Numbered from the stretch's first letter, positions 1 to 6,786 are shown. The stretch: DNA of 8,695 nt from JACRBK01 sp964427955 (GCA_964427955.1 CAYRWY010000246.1:1-8695), one strand, 5' to 3'. Made by a program: numbers and translations. The notes: generated from the sequence alone by a model not told the origin.

Positions 1-1418
1 ACTGCATCTGCCTGGGGCACATCCTGGATGACCAGGGCCGCAAGATGTCCAAGAGCCTGGGCAACATCGTGGAACCCTGGAGCGTGTTGAACAAATACGG
101 CGGCGATGCCTTCCGGTGGTATCTCTACACGTCCGCGCCGCCCGGTGAATCGCGCCGGTTCTCGGTCGAGCTGGTCGGCGACGTCGTGCGCAACTTCTAC
201 CTGACGCTGTGGAACGTCTACAGCTTCTTCGTGACGTATGCCAACGTGGACCACTTCGATCCCCGGCAGCCGTCGCAGCCCGTCGCCCAGCGCGATGCTC
301 TGGATCGCTGGATTCTCAGCGAACTGCAAACGCTGGTGCGCAAGGTCACCCAGGCGTTCGAGAACTACGACGCGCCGGGGGCGACGCGGCCAATCGAGGA
401 ATTCGTGGACAGCCTGAGCAACTGGTACCTGCGCCGCTCGCGCCGCCGCTTCTGGAAGTCCGAGAGCGACACGGACAAGCTGGCCGCCTACCAGACCCTG
501 TACGAATGCCTGGCCACCGTGTCCAAGCTGCTCGCGCCGACCATGCCGTTCCTGTCTGAGGCGCTGTATCGCAATCTGGTGACCGGAGTCCTGCCGGATC
601 AGCCGGAAAGCGTCCACCTGGCCTGGTGGCCGAAGGTCGATGAGACCCTGGTCGATGAACGGCTCATGGCCGACATGCGCCTCGCGCAGAAGCTGGTCAG
701 CCTGGGACACGCCGCGCGCAACAGCGCTAACCTGAAGGTCCGGCAGCCGCTGGCCGAAGCGATCTTCGTCGTGCGCTACAGCGCCGAACAGGATGTGGTC
801 CGCGCGCTGGCCGGAACGGTGGCCGAAGAACTGAACGTCAAAGCGGTCCGGGTGGCCGACTCGGCGGAAGCGATGGTGAACTACAGCCTCAACCCGCTGC
901 CCAAGGTCCTGGCGCCGCTGCTCAAGGGCGATTTCCCGAAGGTGCAGAAGACCCTGCGCGAGGGTGCGCCCGCCGACGTCATGCTGTGGGCCAAAACCCT
1001 GCTGGCCGGGGAGTCGATCACCGTAGTGGTGGACGGCAAAAGCTACACCATCACGCCGGAGCAGTGCGAAGTGCACCAATCGGCGGCGGAAGGCTACGAG
1101 GTCGTAGAAGACTACGGTTACGTGGCCGCGCTGTCCACGGCGCTGACTCCCGAACTGGTCCAGGAAGGCATGGCGCGCGAGTTCGTCCGGCGCGTGCAAA
1201 TGCTGCGCAAGGAAGCGAACTTCGACATCAGCGACCGGATCAACGTCACCTACCAGGCCAGCGACGGCCTGAAGGCCGCTATCGCCGCCTTCCGGGAGTA
1301 CGTCCAGCGCGAGACGTTGGCCGACACCCTGGTCGAAGAATCGCCGGTGAGCGGCGCCCAGCAGAGCGAGTTCAGCTTCGACGACGAAACGGTGACACTC
1401 GGCGTCTTGCGAGTGTAA
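1..1418 (+). CDS. ileS: Isoleucyl-tRNA synthetase, 3' part (type 2, eukaryote-like)
   Basis: Cytoplasmic class I aminoacyl-tRNA synthetase that charges tRNA-Ile with isoleucine. The left edge cuts the gene, so the Rossmann and editing domains are missing; the first full codon is at 3. The class I signature KMSKS is encoded at 42-56, preceded by GHILDDQGR as usual in IleRS. An alpha-helical anticodon-binding domain follows, including the conserved SNWYLRRSRRRFW segment. The C-terminus carries MAREFVRRVQMLRKEA and ends in EFSFDDETVTLGVLRV, with no Cys-rich zinc finger. That tail is what I expect of the eukaryote-like IleRS type 2 family (DUF5915-type C-terminus), not of E. coli-type IleRS, whose C-terminus binds zinc. 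The identity as IleRS is firm; the type 2 assignment is family knowledge applied to the visible tail. TAA stop at 1416-1418, followed at once by a terminator. Confidence 0.96.
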   Translation, partial: CICLGHILDDQGRKMSKSLGNIVEPWSVLNKYGGDAFRWYLYTSAPPGESRRFSVELVGDVVRNFYLTLWNVYSFFVTYANVDHFDPRQPSQPVAQRDALDRWILSELQTLVRKVTQAFENYDAPGATRPIEEFVDSLSNWYLRRSRRRFWKSESDTDKLAAYQTLYECLATVSKLLAPTMPFLSEALYRNLVTGVLPDQPESVHLAWWPKVDETLVDERLMADMRLAQKLVSLGHAARNSANLKVRQPLAEAIFVVRYSAEQDVVRALAGTVAEELNVKAVRVADSAEAMVNYSLNPLPKVLAPLLKGDFPKVQKTLREGAPADVMLWAKTLLAGESITVVVDGKSYTITPEQCEVHQSAAEGYEVVEDYGYVAALSTALTPELVQEGMAREFVRRVQMLRKEANFDISDRINVTYQASDGLKAAIAAFREYVQRETLADTLVEESPVSGAQQSEFSFDDETVTLGVLRV

Positions 1419-1433
1419 ACCATGCTAAAATCT

Positions 1434-1470
1434 CTGGGGCGGGCGCACGAGGACCCGCCCCAGTTTTTTT
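1434..1470 (+). terminator. Intrinsic terminator of ileS
   Basis: A perfect 10-bp GC-rich stem, CTGGGGCGGG (1434-1443) with CCCGCCCCAG (1454-1463), and a 10-base loop are followed directly by seven T (1464-1470). It begins 16 bases after the ileS stop, so ileS transcription should end here and the next genes should not be co-transcribed with it. Confidence 0.93.
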
Positions 1471-1473
1471 GTC

Positions 1474-1502
1474 TTGCCATGCCCGATCTCCCCCGCTACA
1501 AT
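1474..1502 (+). promoter_or_regulatory. Sigma-70-type promoter for the zinc-finger gene and lspA
   Basis: A -35 box TTGCCA (1474-1479) and a -10 box TACAAT (1497-1502) each match the consensus at five of six positions, with the ideal 17-base spacer. The -35 box starts four bases after the T-run of the ileS terminator. Transcription would start near 1509, giving a leader of about 27 bases. Confidence 0.8.
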
Positions 1503-1535
1503 GGGAGAATATTGAGTCTTTCAGGGATTTGCGGT

Positions 1536-1895
1536 ATGACCACCACCAAAGCAGAACTATACGGCGTCCTGCTTGACTTGCAGACGACCTATCAGAACAA
1601 GGTCGCCCAACTGGAAAGCGCCCGCGCCCTGGACATCACCGGGGCCGGTTACACCAACCACCAGGCCGACGACGCGACGATGGTCTACGACCAGACGGCG
1701 GATGTCTCCGCCTTCAAAGCCGTGAATGCCCGGCTGCGCCAGATCGACGAAGCCATCGCCCGGCACCAGGCCGGGCAGTATGGTGTCTGCGAAAACTGTG
1801 GGAGCGAAATCGACATCGCCCGGCTGGAAGCCATCCCGTACACACCATTTTGTCTGCGCTGCGCCGAAACCCTCGAATACCGTTCAGGAATATGA
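1536..1895 (+). CDS. TraR/DksA-family C4 zinc-finger protein
   Basis: A 119-residue member of the TraR/DksA family, whose studied members bind the RNA polymerase secondary channel and alter initiation, often together with ppGpp. The C4 zinc finger is complete: Cys85, Cys88, Cys106 and Cys109, inside GVCENCGSEIDIARLEAIPY. The region before it (about residues 5-75) is helical and fits the family's coiled coil, but it is about 29 residues shorter at the N-terminus than E. coli DksA. Counting back from the first Cys without gaps, the DksA tip motif DxxDxA falls on His42-xx-Asp45-x-Ala47, so the first Asp is not kept. I chose the ATG at 1536 because AGGGA lies 8 bases upstream and it is downstream of the promoter; the in-frame ATG at 1422 would read through the ileS terminator. 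It overlaps lspA (ATGA at 1892-1895). It could be a non-canonical DksA or a distinct small regulator; I give no symbol. Confidence 0.9.
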   Translation: MTTTKAELYGVLLDLQTTYQNKVAQLESARALDITGAGYTNHQADDATMVYDQTADVSAFKAVNARLRQIDEAIARHQAGQYGVCENCGSEIDIARLEAIPYTPFCLRCAETLEYRSGI

Positions 1896-2443
1896 GTGTG
1901 AGCGAACAACAGGAACCCCTTCAACCACAAGTGGCGGGAGCCAGTCTCGGCCAGTGGGTGTTACTCTTTGGGATCGCGACCCTGTCCATTCTGGCCGATC
2001 AGGCGAGCAAAGCCTACGTGGTGAAACATCTGCCTTTGGGCGACTCCTGGATGCCCATCGGCTTCATCGAACCGTTATTCAAGTTCACCCACGTGCATAA
2101 TACCGGGGCCTCCTTCGGCATGTTCCCGCAAGGGGGATCGGTCTTCCTGGTCATCGCGCTGATCGTCTCGGCGGTGATCATCTACTACTACCGGCAGATT
2201 CCGGCGCACGCCTGGCTGACCCGGCTGGCGTTGGGGCTTCAACTGGGTGGGGCGCTCGGCAATGCGCTAGATCGTCTACGGCAGGGTTACGTGGTGGATT
2301 TCTTTCATGTCGAACACTTTCCGGTGTTCAACGTCGCGGACAGCAGTATCGTGATTGGCGTCTGCCTGCTGGCGCTGGAGATGCTGTGGGAGGAATGGCG
2401 GACCGCGCGTCAGCAGCAGCCCGCCTCAGAAAAAACCGTTTAG
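1892..2443 (+). CDS. lspA: Lipoprotein signal peptidase (signal peptidase II)
   Basis: An inner-membrane aspartic protease that removes the signal peptide from prolipoproteins after the lipobox Cys has been diacylglyceryl-modified. All family blocks are present in the 183 residues: DQASK (36-40), HNTGASFGMF (69-78), GNALDR (123-128) and FNVAD (146-150). The catalytic dyad is Asp127 and Asp150. Four hydrophobic segments are visible, at about 20-35, 83-100, 109-126 and 150-166, as expected. The ATG at 1892 overlaps the stop of the zinc-finger gene (ATGA) and has AGGA at 1886-1889, only two bases away, so translational coupling probably helps. An in-frame ATG at 1850 would add 14 residues lying over the zinc-finger region and is less likely. 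A hydrophilic N-terminal extension of about 18 residues precedes the first membrane segment. ileS and lspA are also neighbours in E. coli, but here a promoter and another gene separate them. Confidence 0.96.
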   Translation: MSVSEQQEPLQPQVAGASLGQWVLLFGIATLSILADQASKAYVVKHLPLGDSWMPIGFIEPLFKFTHVHNTGASFGMFPQGGSVFLVIALIVSAVIIYYYRQIPAHAWLTRLALGLQLGGALGNALDRLRQGYVVDFFHVEHFPVFNVADSSIVIGVCLLALEMLWEEWRTARQQQPASEKTV

Positions 2444-2448
2444 AGCGT

Positions 2449-3420
2449 TTACCAGGCGTAGGCTTCGGGGGCCGTGCCGCCCGGGCCGGGCCAGATTTCG
2501 TCCAGCGTCTTCAAGTTCTCGTCGGACAGCTTGAGTTCCAGGGCGTGCAGACTGCCCGTTAGCTGATCCATCGTGCGCGGGCCAATGATCGGCGCCGTCA
2601 CCCCTGGGCGCTGCAACAGCCAGGCCAGCGCCACGTCGGCAGGATGCTCGCCCAGTTCCTTGCAGAAGGCTTCGTAACGTTCCAGTTGGGGACGGTTCTT
2701 CTCGATCCGCTCCTGAACCCAGGCTTCCAGGCGGCGGCCTTCTTGCACTTTGGCCAGCGCCCCGGCCAGCATCCCACCCCAGAGCGGACTCCAGGGGATG
2801 ACGCCCAGGCCGTAATGCTGCGCCGCCGGGATCACTTCCAGTTCGACGGTGCGCGCGCCGAGGTTGTAGAGGCTCTGTTCGGAGACCAGGCCCATGAAGT
2901 GCCGCTGGGCCGCCGCGCCTTGCGCCTGGGCAATGTGCCACCCGGCGAAATTGCTGCTGCCTACGTACAGCACCTTGCCCGCCTGAACCAACTGCTCCAT
3001 CGCCTGCCAGATCTCTTCCCAGGGCGTCGCGCGATCGATGTGATGCATCTGGTACAGGTCGATATGATCCGTCTGCATCCGCCGGAGACTCTCGTCGCAC
3101 GCGCGGCGGATGTGGTAGGCCGAGAGCTTCGATTCGTTGGGCCACTCGCCCATGTTGCCGTAAACTTTGGTGGCGAGGACGACCTTCTCACGCCGTCCGC
3201 CGCCCTGGGCAAACCAGCGGCCAATGATCTGCTCGGTGATACCTTCCCCCTGCTGGCGACCGTAGACGTTGGCCGTGTCGAAGAAGTTGATCCCGATCTC
3301 CAACGCCTTGTCCATGATGGCAAAACTATCGGGTTCGGTGGTGTAGGGGCCAAAATTCATCGTTCCCAGGCATAGGCGGCTGACCGACAGGCCCGTCCGG
3401 CCAAGATGGGTGTATTCCAT
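2449..3420 (-). CDS. Aldo/keto reductase family oxidoreductase
   Basis: A cytosolic TIM-barrel NADPH-dependent oxidoreductase of 323 residues, a usual length. The N-terminus MEYTHLGRTGLSVSRLCLGT is the common AKR opening. The catalytic tetrad is intact: Asp48 and Tyr53 in FFDTANVYG, Lys85 in VVLATKVYG and His126 in LYQMHHID. The cofactor-phosphate end of the barrel is seen in PIIGPRTMDQL near the C-terminus. The sequence resembles the broad bacterial group of uncharacterised AKRs (YajO/AKR11-12-like), so the substrate cannot be told. The start at 3420 is set by GAGGAG eight bases upstream on the minus strand. It converges on lspA (5-base gap) and diverges from hutU; nothing ties it functionally to either. 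Confidence 0.93.
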   Translation of the reverse strand: MEYTHLGRTGLSVSRLCLGTMNFGPYTTEPDSFAIMDKALEIGINFFDTANVYGRQQGEGITEQIIGRWFAQGGGRREKVVLATKVYGNMGEWPNESKLSAYHIRRACDESLRRMQTDHIDLYQMHHIDRATPWEEIWQAMEQLVQAGKVLYVGSSNFAGWHIAQAQGAAAQRHFMGLVSEQSLYNLGARTVELEVIPAAQHYGLGVIPWSPLWGGMLAGALAKVQEGRRLEAWVQERIEKNRPQLERYEAFCKELGEHPADVALAWLLQRPGVTAPIIGPRTMDQLTGSLHALELKLSDENLKTLDEIWPGPGGTAPEAYAW

Positions 3421-3579
3421 TTCCTCTGCTCCTCAATAATGAATTAACATGCATACGCATTCAATTTTGGCACAATTGGCGCTTGATTGACCACCGGGAC
3501 GGCTGTCTTTTTTCATAAAAACCGTCTAGAATCCTCGCAAAGATTTCTTATGGGACGCATTTTCGTCGGAGAGAAAAGC
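3421..3579. promoter_or_regulatory. Divergent intergenic region between aldo/keto reductase and hutU
   Basis: This AT-richer stretch should hold promoters for both neighbours. Visible elements are ATGC-atac-GCAT (3449-3460), CAATT-7-AATTG (3462-3478), and a bulged inverted repeat with outer arms GACGG (3498-3502) and CCGTC (3522-3526) around a T6/A5 core. On the plus strand TAGAAT (3527-3532) is a fair -10 box but has no good -35 partner. On the minus strand TTGCGA, 17 bases, TATGAA is a weak match. The inverted repeats could be operators; I cannot assign a regulator, and none is encoded next to them. Confidence 0.4.
3568..3573 (+). promoter_or_regulatory. Ribosome binding site fixing the hutU start
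   Basis: GGAGAG lies six bases before the ATG at 3580. The frame stays open upstream to a TTG at 3487, but no comparable site supports a longer product, and urocanases normally start close to this point. Confidence 0.75.
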
Positions 3580-5232
3580 ATGTCACGTGTTATTCGCGCT
3601 CCACGTGGAACGCAGTTGAGCTGCAAAGGGTGGCTGCAAGAGGCCGCGCTACGCATGTTGATGAACAACCTGGACCCGGATGTGGCGAAAGATCCGGATA
3701 ATCTGATCGTGTATGGCGGGCGAGGACGCGCGGCCCGCAATTGGGAGGCTTTCGACGCCATCCTCGCTACCCTGCGCGAGCTGGAAAACGACGAGACCCT
3801 GCTGGTCCAGTCGGGCAAGCCGGTAGCGGTCTTCAAATCGCACCCGGATGCCCCGCGTGTGCTGCTGGCTAATTCCAACCTGGTCCCCCACTGGGCGACG
3901 CAGGAGCATTTCGACGACCTGGAACGCCAGGGGTTGATCATGTACGGGCAGATGACGGCTGGCTCCTGGATTTACATCGGCACCCAGGGGATTTTGCAGG
4001 GCACGTACGAGACCTTCGGCTCGTTGGCCCGCGCGCAAGGCTGGGACAGCCTGAAAGGGAAATTCGTCCTGACGGCGGGCCTGGGCGAGATGGGCGGCGC
4101 GCAGCCGCTGGCCGTGAAGATGAACGAGGGAGTGGCCCTGATCGTCGAGATCGACCCGCACATGGCCGAACGACGCCTGCGGATGCGCTACGTCGATGCG
4201 GTGGTAGACGACCTGGAAGAAGCCCTGGAGCGGGTCATGGCCGCCAAGGACAACCAGCAGCCGCTCACCGTAGGGTTGATCGGCAATGCCGCCGAACTCT
4301 TCCCCCGGCTGGTGCGGATGGGCATCGTGCCGGATGTCGTCACCGACCAGACCTCGGCCCACGATCCGTCCTACTACTACCCGCACGACATGAGCTTCGA
4401 CGCGGCCCTGGACCTGCGCCAGCAGAATCCGGCAGAATTCCAGCGCCGGGCCAAGCAGTCGATGGCGGCGCACTGCCAGGCCATGCTCGACTTCCAGGCG
4501 CGTGGATCGATTGTCTTCGATTACGGCAACAATCTGCGCCAGCAAGCCTTCGACCAGGGCGTCAAGAACGCGTTCGACTATCCCGGCTTCGTACCCGCCT
4601 ACATTCGCCCGCTGTTCTGTGAGGGCAAAGGGCCTTTTCGCTGGGTGGCGCTGTCGGGCGATCCGAAAGATATTTACCGCACCGACCAGGCGATCCTGGA
4701 ACTGTTCCCGGAAGACGAGCATCTCACCCGTTGGATCAAGATGGCCCAGCGCGACGTCGAATTCCAGGGACTGCCCGCCCGCATCTGCTGGCTCGGCTAC
4801 GGTGAGCGCGCCCGCGCCGGGCTGGCCTTCAACGAATTGGTAGCCTCCGGAGAGGTCAGCGCGCCGATTGTGATCGGGCGCGATCACCTGGATGCCGGAT
4901 CGGTCGCCTCACCCAACCGTGAGACGGAAGGGATGCGCGATGGGACCGATGCCGTCTCCGACTGGGCCATTCTGAACGCCCTGATCAACGCGGTCGGCGG
5001 CGCGACCTGGGTCAGCTTCCACCACGGCGGCGGAGTCGGGATCGGCTACAGCCAGCACGCCGGGCAGGTGATCGTGGCCGACGGCACGCCCGAAGCCGCG
5101 CGGCGGCTGGAACGGGTGCTCACGACCGACCCCGGCATGGGTGTGGTCCGGCACGTCGATGCGGGCTATCCAGAAGCCATCGCCGCGGCCCGGCGGCACG
5201 GGATCAAAATCCCCATGCTCAAGGCTGAATAA
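3580..5232 (+). CDS. hutU: Urocanate hydratase (urocanase)
   Basis: Cytosolic enzyme of histidine degradation that hydrates urocanate to 4-imidazolone-5-propionate using tightly bound NAD+ as an electrophile. At 550 residues it is full length for the family. Conserved blocks in order: GGRGRAARNWEAF (about 46-58), YGQMTAGSWIYIGTQGI, the nucleotide-binding GLGEMGGAQ (167-175), DQTSAHDP (about 256-263), RPLFCEGKGPFRW, and the urocanase signature FQGLPARICW with the essential Cys at 403 (Cys410 in the Pseudomonas enzyme). The C-terminal block GRDHLDAGSVASPNRETEGM and the SFHHGGGVGIGYSQHAGQ segment are intact, so it should be active. No hutH, hutI, hutG or regulator lies in the window, so this copy stands alone here; the rest of the pathway must be elsewhere if it operates. 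Identity is certain. Confidence 0.98.
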   Translation: MSRVIRAPRGTQLSCKGWLQEAALRMLMNNLDPDVAKDPDNLIVYGGRGRAARNWEAFDAILATLRELENDETLLVQSGKPVAVFKSHPDAPRVLLANSNLVPHWATQEHFDDLERQGLIMYGQMTAGSWIYIGTQGILQGTYETFGSLARAQGWDSLKGKFVLTAGLGEMGGAQPLAVKMNEGVALIVEIDPHMAERRLRMRYVDAVVDDLEEALERVMAAKDNQQPLTVGLIGNAAELFPRLVRMGIVPDVVTDQTSAHDPSYYYPHDMSFDAALDLRQQNPAEFQRRAKQSMAAHCQAMLDFQARGSIVFDYGNNLRQQAFDQGVKNAFDYPGFVPAYIRPLFCEGKGPFRWVALSGDPKDIYRTDQAILELFPEDEHLTRWIKMAQRDVEFQGLPARICWLGYGERARAGLAFNELVASGEVSAPIVIGRDHLDAGSVASPNRETEGMRDGTDAVSDWAILNALINAVGGATWVSFHHGGGVGIGYSQHAGQVIVADGTPEAARRLERVLTTDPGMGVVRHVDAGYPEAIAAARRHGIKIPMLKAE

Positions 5233-5249
5233 GCGTGCGGATACCCGGC

Positions 5250-5278
5250 TTGGCCTGGGCTCAGGTCTGCGCTATACT
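5250..5278 (+). promoter_or_regulatory. Sigma-70-type promoter for the Roadblock gene
   Basis: TTGGCC (5250-5255), a 17-base spacer and TATACT (5273-5278) fit a housekeeping promoter, starting transcription near 5285. The spacer holds the small inverted repeat CCTG-GGCT-CAGG (5254-5265). No T-rich hairpin ends hutU before this point, so readthrough from hutU into the Roadblock gene is also possible. Confidence 0.7.
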
Positions 5279-5301
5279 CAGTATGGTTTCTCGGTGCTAG
5301 T

Positions 5302-5306
5302 GGGAG
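5302..5306 (+). promoter_or_regulatory. Ribosome binding site deciding the Roadblock start
   Basis: GGGAG sits directly against the ATG at 5307 but six bases before the in-frame ATG at 5313. The spacing favours 5313 as the real start. Confidence 0.65.
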
Positions 5307-5312
5307 ATGGGC

Positions 5313-5714
5313 ATGGTCAGAGAATATCGCAGTGAAATATTGGAGCGAACTCTTCGCACCCTGCATACTGCCGTACCTGGCATTGTGGCCTCGGTGATCG
5401 TCAACATCGATGGATTATTGGTCTCATCCTATCCTCCCGGTAACGACGACAACTTTACCGAGAATCCCACCAGCAGCCCCCAGGTGGCCGCGATGGCGGC
5501 GACGTTGATCGGGCTAGCCGAACGCACGCTGAAACGCCTGGCCCAGGGCGAGCTGGAACGGCTGCTCATGGAAGGCGAGGATGGTACGATGGTGGTCTAT
5601 CCGGCGGGGCGCGCGACGCTGGCGGTCCTGGTCGCAAAAGACACCAAGATGAGCCAGGTCCTCTACGCCGCTTCACGGGCGCGCAATGATGTGATCAAAA
5701 TTCTGGGGGGATAG
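5313..5714 (+). CDS. Roadblock/LC7-domain protein (MglB-like)
   Basis: A 133-residue single-domain protein of the Roadblock/LC7 superfamily. Bacterial members such as MglB dimerise and act on small Ras-like GTPases as activating or scaffold proteins. The order fits the fold: an N-terminal helix (residues 6-20), the strand-turn-strand VASVIVNIDGLLVSS (25-39), a long amphipathic helix QVAAMAATLIGLAERTLKRL (57-76), strands ERLLMEGEDGTMVVYPAG and ATLAVLVAK (82-109), and a final helix (112-131). The VNIDGLLVSS block is the most telling. A polar insertion (PPGNDDNFTENPTSSP, 41-56) lies between the second strand and the long helix. No signal peptide or membrane segment. No MglA-type GTPase is encoded in the window, so its partner is unknown. 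It has its own promoter, converges on the FHA gene, and its stop codon lies in the loop of a hairpin. Confidence 0.85.
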   Translation: MVREYRSEILERTLRTLHTAVPGIVASVIVNIDGLLVSSYPPGNDDNFTENPTSSPQVAAMAATLIGLAERTLKRLAQGELERLLMEGEDGTMVVYPAGRATLAVLVAKDTKMSQVLYAASRARNDVIKILGG

Positions 5715-5727
5715 TCTCCCCCCAGAA
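5697..5727 (-). terminator. Hairpin, probable terminator of the FHA gene
   Basis: TTCTGGGGGG (5701-5710) and CCCCCCAGAA (5718-5727) form a perfect 10-bp stem with a 7-base loop. Only the minus-strand reading is followed by a T run (TTTT, complement of 5697-5700), so it suits transcripts arriving from the FHA gene. The T run is short, so termination may be partial. The hairpin covers the last codons and the TAG stop of the Roadblock gene and may also stabilise that mRNA's 3' end. Confidence 0.6.
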
Positions 5728-5752
5728 ACAGCGTATCAGATTAAGAACCTGG

Positions 5753-5785
5753 GCGCGGCTGAAACTTTCAGTCGCGCTTTTCTTT
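5753..5785 (+). terminator. Intrinsic terminator of the Roadblock gene
   Basis: GCGCGGCTGA (5753-5762) pairs with TCAGTCGCGC (5768-5777), with one G-T wobble, and is followed on the plus strand by TTTTCTTT. It lies 38 bases after the Roadblock stop. The right arm and T tail are also the last codons and the TGA stop of the FHA gene on the opposite strand. Confidence 0.8.
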
Positions 5786-6742
5786 GTCTTCGGGAGGTTT
5801 GACCTCGGCAGGGGGGGCCGGAGGTTGGGGCGGTTCAGAGTTCGCGGCGGGCGTAGGGGCCGGTTGGCCGGCTTCGGGCGCGGGCTGAGCCGCATTCGCC
5901 GACGCCGCCAGAATCTCCTTCAGCTCTTGCTGAGCCTTGATCAGCGCAGCCGAATTGGTCTGTCCTGCCGGGCTGTCGGGCCGGATCGGGGCCGGGGGTT
6001 TTTCTGGAGAATGCAGAGGCACTGTGGCTTTGCTGGTTGATCCAGGCAGCGTCGCAGGCTCGGCCACGTTCGCCGCCTCAATCGCCGCAGGCCGGACCGC
6101 CGCATCAGGGACAGCGTCTACCTGCTCAGGTTTGACCGCCGGGGGCTGAGGCGCAGGGGATTCGCTCGCCGTCGGTGACGCGGGGGCCACAACCGCCGCC
6201 TCAGTGGCTTTCTCTTCGAAATAGATGTGGACCACCATCTGGCCCAGCCGCAGTTCATCGCCATCGCGCAGGCGGTAGGGGCGATGGGCGCTCAACCGCT
6301 GCCCGTTAAGAAATGTGCCGTTGCTGCTGCCCAGGTCCCAAATATCGAGGTTGTCGTCGTCACCAAAGCGAATCGCGGCGTGGCGGCGGCTCACCCCCAT
6401 GCGATAACCGGCGAAAGGGGTCAAATCGACGTCGGGCATCGCGCCGGTGGCCGGATCGCGCCGACCAAAAATCGTCTCCGGTTTCGGTTTGAACTTGATC
6501 GGTTCGGGGCTGCCATCGATGTCGAGGCGGAGGGTATCACCTTCACGAAAAATCGCCTGGCCCTGAATTTTGACATCGGTCAGCACACTGACATCAATGC
6601 CGATCTGGACTTTCTCCTCTTCCGAAGATCCCTCCAGGGATTTCGTATCCAGCGGCAGCTTACCGATCAGGCTGGCACCGCAATTCTCGCAGAACACAAC
6701 CCCCGCTCGATTTTGGTGTCCACAGTTCGAACACAGTTGCAT
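5768..6742 (-). CDS. Zinc-ribbon and FHA-domain protein with Pro/Ala-rich tail
   Basis: A 324-residue three-part protein. Residues 4-22 form a C4 zinc ribbon (Cys4, Cys7, Cys18, Cys21, in CSNCG and CENCG). After a short acidic linker comes a forkhead-associated (FHA) domain at about 85-176, with the phosphothreonine-binding signatures GRRDP (93-97), SRRHA (118-122) and SSNGTFLNG (139-147). The rest (about 178-324) is low-complexity, rich in Pro, Ala and Glu, probably disordered, with one likely helix at 265-285 (AALIKAQQELKEILAAS). FHA domains bind phosphothreonine peptides, so a role in Ser/Thr-kinase signalling is likely, but no kinase or phosphatase is encoded in the window. No signal peptide or membrane segment. 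AGGGGG six bases before the ATG supports the start. It converges on the Roadblock gene and diverges from the sigma-factor gene. Confidence 0.9.
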   Translation of the reverse strand: MQLCSNCGHQNRAGVVFCENCGASLIGKLPLDTKSLEGSSEEEKVQIGIDVSVLTDVKIQGQAIFREGDTLRLDIDGSPEPIKFKPKPETIFGRRDPATGAMPDVDLTPFAGYRMGVSRRHAAIRFGDDDNLDIWDLGSSNGTFLNGQRLSAHRPYRLRDGDELRLGQMVVHIYFEEKATEAAVVAPASPTASESPAPQPPAVKPEQVDAVPDAAVRPAAIEAANVAEPATLPGSTSKATVPLHSPEKPPAPIRPDSPAGQTNSAALIKAQQELKEILAASANAAQPAPEAGQPAPTPAANSEPPQPPAPPAEVKPPEDKEKRD

Positions 6743-6786
6743 TCAACACCCCCTGCGCTGTGCATGATCCGCCCGCGAGTCGTACC

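Noticed and set aside
209..559. A 116-codon plus-strand frame inside ileS
   Set aside because: Arg/Ala/Pro-rich shadow in another frame of a clear ileS coding region.
1422..1535. A 38-codon N-terminal extension of the zinc-finger protein from the ATG at 1422
   Set aside because: It would encode the ileS terminator stem, T run and downstream promoter as protein; the ATG at 1536 has a ribosome binding site and fits the family.
2424..2451. T6 run on the minus strand after the aldo/keto reductase stop, as a terminator
   Set aside because: No stem precedes it; CGTTT-AGAG-CGTTT is a direct repeat, not an inverted one.
2644..3375. A 243-codon plus-strand frame antisense to the aldo/keto reductase
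   Set aside because: The minus-strand gene has its full catalytic tetrad; the plus-strand frame shows no domain.
3487..3579. A 31-codon N-terminal extension of urocanase from a TTG at 3487
   Set aside because: No ribosome binding site, and the family starts close to the ATG at 3580.
3649..4887. A 412-codon open frame on the minus strand inside hutU
   Set aside because: hutU on the plus strand is an unmistakable full-length urocanase; the antisense frame is a high-GC codon shadow with no recognisable domain.
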